Shown: positions 54,941-64,000 of the stretch, in pieces
Position numbering within the stretch: the first letter of the stretch is position 1
Layout of the letters: each line of letters begins with the position of its first letter
Assembly (NCBI RefSeq): GCF_028583425.1
Contig: NC_072796.1
Location: 141,555,464 to 141,619,463 of the forward strand
From: Eublepharis macularius
Taxonomy: Eukaryota; Chordata; Lepidosauria; Squamata; Eublepharidae
Reading direction: 5' to 3'
DNA: 64,000 nucleotides
Made by a program: the position numbers and the translations under genes
Notes under the pieces: model-generated
Database searches by the model: none
What the model was told of the DNA's origin: nothing
Seen by the model: the letters and a program-made list of their open reading frames with translations, nothing else

Positions 54941-55695
54941 AGTTTTCAAGAACATAGCCGTTCTCCTTTCACAAGCCTCCTAACATCCCACGGAAAGGCG
55001 GTTAATCTGTTAATGGACAGCTAGTCACATTTACAAATCCCAGAAGTGTTAATTTGGTATAGCAAATAATCTTGTGCTATGATGAGTTGTCATGGACTAG
55101 AGCCCATGTTGCCACGTGCAGAATATGTTACCGCCAGATACACACGCATGCATGGAGAGTGGGGTGCAAAGGCCATGAAATGCAAAATGTACAGTCTGTG
55201 AATCATAAATGCATGAGATTTAAGTATGTTGCTATGACCATTCTCAACAGCAGCAACTGGGAATGACACAAATCTTCCTATGTTCATTTAGCTGCTGGAG
55301 TGGAAGAGAAATCCTTGGGTCTTGATTAAGCCTTGAACAAGTGTTTCCTAAACAGCGGGTTGCAACGGTCACGGCGTTTTACACCTGACCACAGCATTGT
55401 GGCCTGCCCCAGTCCTGGTGGCCCCATCGCTGCCCAAAAGCCCGCTGAGCCTGGAGAAGCCTGCTGGCATGCCGAGATTGCTGCTGATTGTTTTTTGGAA
55501 TATCTGGCCAGTTGCTCGGATGGTGAGGAGGTGCAGAAGGACAGAGAGGAGGTACAGCCTGAGAGGGGAAAGGCAAACGCTGGAGTAATGTATTTGCAAG
55601 CACTGAGAGAAGTGGCCCAAGAATCAAAAAGGGCTCCAGTTCTGTCTCCAATTTTGCTAAGTTTTCCATTTCTGAAGATGCGTTGCCTCATAACA
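54941..55695 (+). other. ZC3H3 intron 3, unassigned
   Basis: Several overlapping open frames at 55326-55707 lack domains or splice support and are not called. Confidence 0.5.
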
Positions 55696-55699
55696 TTAG

Positions 55700-56500
55700 A
55701 ATCATAGAATCATAAGGTTGGAAGATACCTCCAGTGTCATCTAGTCCAACCCCCTGCACAATGCAGGAACTTCACAACTCCCTCCCTCCTCACACCCCCA
55801 GTGACCCCTGGTCCATGCCCAGAAGATCCGTCCGAGGTGCAAAACAGCACTCAAACGAAGTCAATCAAACAGCTACAGAGTCAGACCGTCCTGGGAATAT
55901 CAACATGGTGATGTGTTGTTGATTGAATTATTAGCTATATTGAAAAAATACCTATGAAGAAGTGTACGCATGAAACGGGATTGGACAACATATGCGTGTC
56001 ACCCTGTAGCACCGCAGGCACTGTAGGCAACCACACAGCGTCAGATGAATGACTCTGTAGCTGTTTGATGGACTTCGTTTGAGTGCTGTTGGGCACCTTG
56101 GATGGATTAACTGTTTTTGTATTGACTTTCTACTTTATACATTGTATGTCTTCCCACCAGTTGGATATTGTTGATATTTATATTTGTTCTTATATGGATT
56201 ATAGAACTGTTCGATATATTTATTGTAATTGATTCATGAAATTGAGCACTTTTTGAACTTTATAATATAAAATTAATCGACTTTGTAAATAGTTTTGTTT
56301 GTATACTCTGGGAAGGTTTTTTTCTTTTTGCTAGTTATCTTTAGTTCCCAGGGGAGCCCCTATTGCTTTTTGGTCCATGCCCAGAAGATGGCAAAACACC
56401 TCCAGGATCCCTAGGGAAAATTGCTACCTGACCCCAAGGTGGCGATCAGCCTTACCCTGAGCATGTAAGAAGGGGCCACGAGAACTAAGCACAGCTGTAA
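55700..56500 (+). mobile_element. CR1-type LINE 3' fragment, interrupted
   Basis: 'atagaatcataaggttggaag' and 'catctagtccaaccccctgcacaatgcagg' run to 55826. After an insertion, the same element resumes at 56391 with 'ggcaaaacacctcc' and 'gctacctgaccccaaggtggcgatc'. Confidence 0.8.
55827..56372. mobile_element. Foldback insertion with ~18-bp target duplication
   Basis: GGTCCATGCCCAGAAGAT flanks the insert on both sides (ending at 55826 and at 56390). Inside, 'gcactcaaacgaagtc...cagctacagagtca' (about 55848) is inverted at about 56048-56086. The remaining ~280 bp are AT-rich. The family is unknown. Confidence 0.7.
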
Positions 56501-57497
56501 CATTAGGCGGAAGCACAGTGCATGGATGAAGTCCGGTCAGGTTGGGTGGTTCCGAATTGGACTTAATTATTTACCTGCTGACTATACTGATAAAACATCG
56601 GACGGTTCTCCATTTGTAGGGCTCGCTCGCTCTCTCACATCTGCAAACATGCCTACTTGTTCGTTTGTAAACAAGTGTGATAACTGGGGTAAATTAAAAG
56701 CAGAAAGACTCATGATGACCACAGTGGCATGTAATGCTAACACTCTTTGGGTGTGCTAACATTAGTTCTTGAACCGTTTTCGGTTCCTTAATTTTTTCTC
56801 CTTAAAATTAAACATTAGAAGGGAAAGAGTGTGCTGTTGAGCTGCCAGCTCTTAAAATATTTACAAGCGTTCCAGTAAAAATCATTTACATTCATTTGAA
56901 TATAACATTTCAACCACTTGAGGACTGATTTATTGCATTTTTCTTAAGCAAACATTTCAGTTAAACCGCTTCTTGATATTGGAAAAACTTTTGAGATCCT
57001 TATATAGTATGTAAGGTTAACATGGTATAACTTTGAAATGTTGTTTTCTAAACACGTGAAAGATCTGAAATGAGATCTCGGTGACCAAGGGCAGGACAAA
57101 TAGGACTCATTTTTCCAGAAAGTCCTTATCGCTGGGCCCAAGAGCTCTGATTCCTACCAAAATGGGCCATCTTTTAAATTTTGCATTGAGTTGGCCTGTG
57201 GCACCCCTGCACGGCATTTCAGTAACCCTCCTGCAAGCTCAGGCCGTTTGTTTGGGATGGGGGGCTCTATGTGATCCTTTTTTTTTTTTTGGTTCCCCTT
57301 TGTTTGTTTTTTTAAAGCTTTTGTACTTGGAAGATTCCCCCGATCCATTAAGTAACGCAGCCACTCTCCTCCTATGAATATTTCAAAGAAAAAGCAAAAG
57401 TGCAGCATTAGTCATCCATTCAGGCCGGAACGGGCATCGATCCCTCCGAGTGAAGATGGTAGCAGCACTTATAAGGGCAGGCGGCTTCTTTTCCGGG
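56501..57497 (+). other. ZC3H3 intron 3, unassigned
   Basis: No feature recognised. Confidence 0.5.
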
Positions 57498-58055
57498 GTT
57501 GCAACGGGCCTTGCTTCCTCCCTTCGCTCCTCTTTGCTGTAATCGTGACTTCTCTGAGCATCCTGGTTCATAGGTTATTGTTGCTTTGGGGGCGGGGAGG
57601 GGCAGCAGAGTGGAGACCCAGGCCCTCTGGCATGCCAAGCAAGTTGCTGTACCCCTGAGCTGTGGCCCTGCAGGCTCTGCTTCTTGGGGGGGAACTACCC
57701 AGCACTGTCAAAAAGAGTCCAGTAGCACCTTTAAGACTAACCAATTTTATTGTAGCATAAGCTTTCGAGAATCAAGTTGCAACGGGCCTTGCTTCCTCCC
57801 TTCGCTCCTCTTTGCTGTAATCGTGACTTCTCTGAGCATCCTGGTTCATAGGTTATTGTTGCTTTGGGGGCGGGGAGGGGCAGCAGAGTGGAGACCCAGG
57901 CCCTCTGGCATGCCAAGCAAGTTGCTGTACCCCTGAGCTGTGGCCCTGCAGGCTCTGCTTCTTGGGGGGGAACTACCCAGCACTGTCAAAAAGAGTCCAG
58001 TAGCACCTTTAAGACTAACCAATTTTATTGTAGCATAAGCTTTCGAGAATCAAGT
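57498..58055 (+). repeat. Perfect-looking ~278-bp tandem duplication including a Penelope tail
   Basis: 57499-57776 and 57777-58054 read the same throughout by eye. Each unit is about 210 bp of local sequence followed by a 68-bp Penelope tail (GTCAAAAAGAGTCCAGTAG...GAATCAAG). Confidence 0.85.
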
Positions 58056-58369
58056 TCAGCTGTTGGCAGACTTTGGGGGAACACGAGGAAGGATTGTGGG
58101 TGGTTTGGGTGGGGTAGTAAATATGTGGAGCCTGGAACTGGAAACCCTGGGAAAGAGCAAGGACCCATCGTGCAAAAACAGCCCCTCCTCAGAGAGCCAG
58201 AAACCAACCTGGGACTGGCTTGTTTGCAAAGCTGTAGCACACTCTCTCTATCTCAAAGCGTATGTTCTCACTGCAACCGTCAGAGTAAGGAAGGCAGCCC
58301 TCCTGACGTGCCTTTAAGTTTTACTTGTAATGCGAAGGGCTAGGGCTGTACATGTAAAGTTGTTTCCTC

Positions 58370-58860
58370 AGTTTTTATTTATGTCATTTATAGTCCGCCT
58401 TTCTCACTGAGACTCAAGGTGGATTACACAGTATGAGGTTAATACAATTAGTATCAAGTAAGTACATTTCAATACAATACCATAAGGTAAACAGATACAA
58501 CTTAAAAATACATAGCATTAGCAAGGATCCAGGACAGAGTAGAAAACATACTGGAGCAAAACATAATCAGTTCTAGGACTAACATTAGACAACATGGAGC
58601 GCTGGTTGTACATAGGAGTACATAATTAAAGCAGCAGATAATATATAAGGCGAAAATAGTGATGAAGTCTATGATCCCCAACTCGTTAGCGAAGCACCTG
58701 AGACCCCATCCCTACAGTGCAGCCCTCCCATTTGAGTAAAAAGTCAGGAACTACAATGCCAAGACCACGGCAATACAGCCCGGAAAACCCACAACAACCA
58801 TCGTTCTCCGGCCGTGAAAGCCTTCGACAATACATCCTTTTTGAATAGTTTGGTTTTGCA
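58370..58860 (-). mobile_element. LINE 3' fragment carrying a Penelope tail
   Basis: The LINE 3' region (gtcatttatagtccgcc...) runs to 'gagtaaaaag' at 58744. A 94-bp reverse tail of the second Penelope family (58745-58838) follows, then the LINE continues with 'cctttttgaatag'. The intact join is seen at about 50788-50806. Confidence 0.8.
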
Positions 58861-61185
58861 TCGTTTACGGAAAGTTTTGTGGGGTCCTCCAGATTTTTAA
58901 AAATATTTGTATCCCTGGGAGGTTCTGTGTCTTTCCACAGCTCCTAGGATGCTTTGGAGGTTTTCCTGTCTGGACCGGAAGAACGGACTGTCCGTTTCCA
59001 CGGCACCTGGCAAGGCTTATAATCTGTATCATAACTGACATGTATGGGCTGAGCTCCCTTCTGTGCTGTTGATCCTCTTTTGATACTTTTCAGTCTGAGC
59101 ACTCCAAGTAATTTGTTAGGAGATCTGGGATCCAGTGCCTCATTGGCCGCTGTCTTGCTTCAAGTTGTTGGGTTAGGTCTTGCGGATCCACTCTGCCAAT
59201 GGCAGCGCTTTCACCAAGCCGAAGGAGCTTCTGTTGACGCGAGGGTTTCTTCCGCCAGTGGAAGAGCCTGTTGAGCTAGTGGAAGGCCCCTTGAACCAAG
59301 GAAGGCACTGCTGCTAGTGGAGTGCACCTGCAGAATTCAACCCATTGGATGTTGCTTTGTCTTGGGTTGTAAGCAGCTTTGCTGGCGGCTCCTTGCCTTG
59401 CCACAGAACGTCCAGCGCTGGGGAGTGGTGGACTGAGGTGTGGTTGCTTGGCTCCAACATTCGCCAAGTAGCAGAATGTGAAACAGAGGCTGTATGGCTT
59501 TGGCAGGGGGTGACGGTGGCAGAGAGAACAGGAAGAACTGTGGACCGAAGGAGAAGCAGAGGGACCAGAAGACTGGCTTTGGGCTGGATCCCCAGCTGAG
59601 GTCAAGCTTGCTCTCCAGCGGACCACAAAGGTTTGTGATAGATGTTGTCAGCCGTTGGATGTTGCTGAAGCCGTTGGATTCCATTCTGGGTTGGATGATT
59701 TCGAAGTGATTTTCTCAGCCACCCCTTTAAAAGCTCCTCGCTTTCGTTCCCCTCTCTGAGTTGAGGGGAAACTCGCTTAGCCAGCACATTGGAGGAGATG
59801 TTCCGAAGCCGCTGTGCCGGGCAATTGTTTTGGGTCTGAAATACTTACTGGGGGGGAGCGTCTCTGTGTGTCTCCTGTTGTCCTGCAAAACAGGATTGGG
59901 GCGCAGAGCTGACTGGGGGGAAGGAGGGATAGTCTTACTCAAGCAAGAGTCTTTTGCGGCACACTCATGTTTGGGTTTTACAAGCACCGAGGTGAAAGGG
60001 CAGCGGCAGCAGCAGCATCATCATCAAAAGTGTGCTTCCTTCTCTTACGCTCTGCATGCGGTAGAAATACTGTTCTCCTGATTACATCTTAGGCCTTGGT
60101 GGCAGTGAAGGCAGTTCTCTTGGACGAGCCACGTAGAGGCGAATGATAGGATCCCTTGATCGAATGCTGCCCCACCTTGTGCCCACCTGCCCCGTGAATG
60201 TCTGTAGGAGCCTGTTCGTCCCTCATTGGGGCAGATCCTGCGACGTGCCTTGGCTACCAAAGTGTTCTTGGGGCCTCTTTTTCCTGCTTGCCCTCTCGTC
60301 CACATCCCGCCCGTAAGAAGAACTTCAGAAGGATCCCGCACAGCCGGTTTTCATGGCAACACACACTGATGTCCCATGCGTGGTGTGGGGGGACAGTGCT
60401 GCCCTTCCACTACCCCGCCTGACACTGTTGGCAAGCTGTCCTTGGCTTGCCCAGCTGGTTCTTGCTCGGCTCGCACCATGTTTGATGCGCCAAGCTGAAG
60501 CTGCAGAGCAGCTGCTAATGCTTCCGGGCCATTGCTGGGCGTGTGCCTCCCCTGTCGCCTGTTTTGCCCTGCTCCGCAACTCGTGGGGCTCTCTGGTCCT
60601 TCATCTAGTTGGAAAGAGTGTTCTGTTTCTTGGGAATGCAGCCGCTCCATTCCTTGAGAATACAATTTGAGCAATGATCTAATCCCCTGTAGCAAGTGAA
60701 GAGTCATTAGCAGGTTCTTTCTTACTGCAGTTGGTGGCGGGGGAGCTGCCTGTCTCGAGATTCTGCTCATTCCTGGGCATTTTCTCATGCTTTAAAATGC
60801 CAACAGGTGGCAGCCTTGGCCGGTCACGGGGGCAGAGGGTGCCTTAAATCATTCACCATCGCACCATTGATCTCTCCCACCCTGTCATGTGTCTGAGTTG
60901 TCAGAAACCAGCAGCTTCGTAAATGAAACAGTGTGCAAAGAGAGGAGTGGGCAAACTATGGCTCTGGAAGGTTGGGGTCGGGTCGTTAAGGATTTCATCT
61001 ACTTCGCAGGGATGTTCTAGAGTAATTTCTCAAATTATGTGCGCTGCACTGGAAACCCTGCCAGTAGGTTATGCGCTCGTGTGCTCTCAGTTCTGAGACC
61101 TGATCCAATGAAGCTCATTTGGGATTCCTTGTGGGTAAAAAGATGCTCCTTTTAGGACGATAAAGTAGCAAAATGATAAGGGGTG
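58861..61185 (+). other. ZC3H3 intron 3, unassigned
   Basis: No gene, RNA or repeat recognised with confidence. Confidence 0.45.
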
Positions 61186-61189
61186 GATT

Positions 61190-61430
61190 AGAAAAGAGCA
61201 AGAGTCCAGTAGCACCTATAAGGCTAACAGCATTTGTGGTAGGGTAAAGGGTGGATTATGTGTTTGGGTGGGTAGCCTTGCTGGTCTGCAGTAGAACGGC
61301 AGGACTGGAGTCCAGCGGCGCCTTAGAGACCAAGAAGATTTTCAGGGTGTGAGCTTTCGAGAGTCAGATTCTTTAAGCTTACACCCTGACAATCTTGTTG
61401 GTCTCTGAGGTGCCACGGGACTGAAATCCT
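61190..61430. mobile_element. Variant Penelope-like tails
   Basis: A short 48775-type tail at 61195-61245 is followed by a more diverged facing pair at about 61265-61425 ('ggagtccagcggcgcc...gtgagctttcgagagtcag' and its inverse). Confidence 0.65.
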
Positions 61431-61634
61431 GGTGTAGTGTATGGACTCTGGGAGCACAGCACGTGTCCATGGTGCATCCAGAGGAGTATTGTGGCCCCAA
61501 GGGTGTGATCCTGTGAATGGAAGTTGGGCTGTCAAAGATTGTGAAGATGGGGCGTCTTGCGACTGGTCTTACAGTGTCTCTGAGTGAACTTTTCTCCCCT
61601 CCTCTTAAAGAGAGCGGCTGTCAAATATCTAGAT

Positions 61635-61855
61635 GGGTAGCTGAGTTAGGCTGTCTGTAACAGTAGAAAAGCGCAAGAGTCCAGTAGCACCTATACGACT
61701 GACCAAGTTTGTGGTAAGGTGTGAGCTTTCGTGAGCCACAGCTCACTTCTTCAGATACCTTGTAGAAGTGAGCTGTGGTTCACAAAAGCTCATACCCTAC
61801 CACAAATTTGGTAAGTCTTATAGGTGCTACTGGACTCTTGCTCTTTTCTACTGTC
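61635..61855. mobile_element. Palindromic variant Penelope-like tail
   Basis: Facing tails around 'agctcacttcttcagataccttgtagaagtgagctgtgg', with 'aagagtccagtagcacctat' at both ends in inverted order. Confidence 0.75.
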
Positions 61856-62039
61856 AAATATGTGAGATTGTTTCTTGTATAGCCTTACATGAGTAGTGAC
61901 GGGAAGGAGCCATGGACCAGAGCAGCATTTCCTTCTCCCTCTTTGTTTCTGCTGGACAGGAACTTCCTCTACTGGACAGGAAGTTCAGAATGACCCAAAG
62001 CAGGCGATTGGGCCTTGCAATTTGTGGCAAACGCTTCTC

Positions 62040-62250
62040 TTTGGGCCGTTTTGTGCTCTGTTGCAGCATTTCTTCCACTTCGTATTGAATTTTTGCTGGT
62101 TTTAAATGTTTGCAAATTTGCATTTGTATACATTGTTTATTGAAATGTCTTTGAAATTGACTGTACTGACTCACACTCTGTAATCCGCCTTGAGTCTCAG
62201 TGAGAAAGGTGGACTAGAGATACCGTAAATAAAAATAAAAATGAATAATT
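62040..62250 (+). mobile_element. LINE 3' end
   Basis: 'aatccgccttgagtctcagtgagaaaggtggac' followed by an A-rich tail, as at 47740-47815. Confidence 0.7.
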
Positions 62251-63253
62251 TTATATTCTTCCGACTTGTCACTGCAATCCCTCAGAGACCTGTTCTGTAC
62301 ACTAAAGATTATATAATCTGCCTGTCTTTCCCTCCAGATTTTGCAATTTGAATTCATTATGCAGACTGGAAAAATCTGTATGAATGCACCATCCTGTGCA
62401 TAGTCTAACCTCCAAGATGTAGGTTCCCACTCAGACCACGGGGTTTGTAGCGTGCCAGTTCCTTCAGGATCCAGGTTGCCTTGCGCTGTGAAGCAGGATT
62501 TTCTGCACACATTACCTGGGCCAGCTGTGGGTCTTGGTGGGCCTTGGAAAGGTGCTTCTGGCAGGCTTTACCAACTGGCCAGGCGGCCAAGGCCCCTGAG
62601 GCGGCCCTTGTGTATTCCTCTCTCCCTTGCAATCCAAGACCATGTTCTGCCAGAGAGGGAGTAAAGCAAAAGTATGGAGATTTATGTTAGGATTCTGTGC
62701 ATCTGCTGTGCCAGTGGGAGATACTTTCCTCCGGTGCGAGGAGCCTTCCCCAGCAGGAGAGGCCCTAGTGCAACGGATTCCTGGGAATCGACTGGAGGAG
62801 GAGATGAGTTCGAGGGGGCCAGTTGTCAGCAGAGGGAGGGAGGGAGGGGGATCGAGGACTTGCATGCAGATCTGAAAATCTGCGCTTCTCCGTGGTGGTT
62901 TTGACCACCTCTCTTGCTTTTCATGTGCTACTTGGCTCTGCCCAGGTGTTCTCTGCCATTTGTGGGTTAGAAAGGTACTGCTCTGTTTTATGTGCCCAAA
63001 CAGAACCCTTCTGCAGGACTTATTACCAGCCGCTGCAGTTCATGATCAGAGAAGTCAAACGTGGCCCTCCAGCCACGTTGGACGCTCCTTCCTGCTTCGC
63101 CGCCTGTCCCAGTCCTCCGGAGTCGTGCTCCATCCTGACCCTGCGTTTTGTCCTGCTGGCCCTTGCGCTGGCTGCTTCTGGCTACACACAGCCCTGCCTT
63201 GACACCAACCTGTGGCTGCCTCCTTTCTTGTTGTCTTGTCACCCCCCCATTAA

Positions 63254-63291
<38 letters not shown>

Positions 63292-64000
63292 AAAGCAGCA
63301 AATCCTTTCAAAGAGAGTGATGAAAATTACCAATTAACTGCCTGTGAGAAAGTGAAGCGTGCGGCAGCTGTGAGCAGGCTCTTTCTTGCCCCTGCCGTCT
63401 CCCGCAGTAACCTTATCCCTTCAGTTCCCCCTTGCAAACTTTCCATTTCAGTGTAACAAGACAAAAATGCAAGGCAGGTGTGTGTGTGTTCTTTGGAGGC
63501 CAGGAGGGAGGGCTGAGAAGGAAACCTTAGCTGCAGGTTTATTCTTGTGCTCGAGAGCTATCTTTGCGTCTCCTTTCGGCTGTGGAGAGCGCTTGCGTTC
63601 TCGAATGGCCGGCAGAAGCATCCGGCTCGGCATCTCAGTCCCGCCAGGCATGTCTCCCTCTGCACAGCCAGCTCGGGGCAGCCTTGGGTGGGAGGAGGTT
63701 CTTTCTCGGCGCAGAGATGCCATTCCAATTTTAAGGTTTGATGTGACTGGTTGGAATTCACAAATTAGATCTGTAGCAACACGCAGTGACCATAAATTAG
63801 CAAGCCCCGGCTCATCGGACATGGGAAGGCAGCAGTTCTTGGGCAGTAGACCGGTTGTTCCAGCAGGAAGGTTGTTTTGCAAATAGCTTTGTGAGTCCCG
63901 GTGAAGTGGCTCGTGTGCGTGACCCAAGACCTGGCTGTTTTGATACTAGCAGTACCCAACTAGTGCATACATGCGCACAACGAGGAAGAAACTTTAACTG
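62251..64000 (+). other. ZC3H3 intron 3, unassigned, with (GT)n
   Basis: A (GT)n microsatellite lies at about 63257-63288. No exon of ZC3H3 or other gene was recognised. Confidence 0.5.

Noticed and set aside
55326..55707. Pairs of ~120-codon frames on opposite strands
   Set aside because: No domain content, and they sit in an intron beside CR1 sequence. Chance openness is likelier.
59494..59709. Overlapping frames at 59276-59787 as an exon cluster
   Set aside because: No splice sites, conserved motifs or match to ZC3H3 were seen.

Overview
The window is vertebrate, most likely squamate (lizard or gecko), nuclear DNA. Three things point to this: spliced exons of the conserved host gene ZC3H3 on the + strand, a dense load of reptile-type repeats (tRNA-derived SINEs, 5S rRNA-derived SINEs, CR1/L2-type and BovB-type LINE tails, many Penelope-like tails), and one large endogenous DNA virus-like element upstream of ZC3H3. 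The species cannot be fixed from the sequence.

Layout. 1-6206: intergenic DNA with a GC/CpG-rich block near 1.85-2.5 kb, a possible transposon at 4.45-4.79 kb and a SINE at 5.43 kb. 6207-21398: a 15.2 kb Maverick/Polinton (adintovirus-like) element with ~650-680 bp terminal inverted repeats that look about 99% identical in the stretch compared. 21399-27540: intergenic repeats. 27540-64000: ZC3H3 promoter, exon 1 (27793), exon 2 (30440-31820), exon 3 (33108-33307), then more than 30 kb of intron with repeats and a few unusually repeat-free AT-rich blocks that may be regulatory.

The viral element. On the + strand from the left end: a three-exon early gene starting at the TIR edge; a second spliced gene with a tandemly duplicated exon and a duplicated 44-residue repeat; a B-family DNA polymerase; an A32/FtsK-type packaging ATPase; a small basic virion-type ORF split by two retroelement insertions; and a 233-residue protein. 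On the - strand from the right end: a two-exon early gene; a 71-codon remnant of the minor capsid (penton-type) protein; a pVI-like protein with an adenain-type cleavage motif; the major capsid protein, broken by a frameshift; and an adenain-type cysteine protease. Replication genes read rightward and capsid genes leftward, meeting near 17.5 kb. Both early genes begin inside the TIRs, so they share a promoter rich in CRE and ETS-like sites and the same first residues.

The copy is defective: no integrase is visible, the penton N-terminal part is gone, the major capsid frame is broken, and retroelements have landed in the core-protein gene. The polymerase, ATPase, protease and both spliced early genes remain open. 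All calls were made by eye; no alignment or database search was run.
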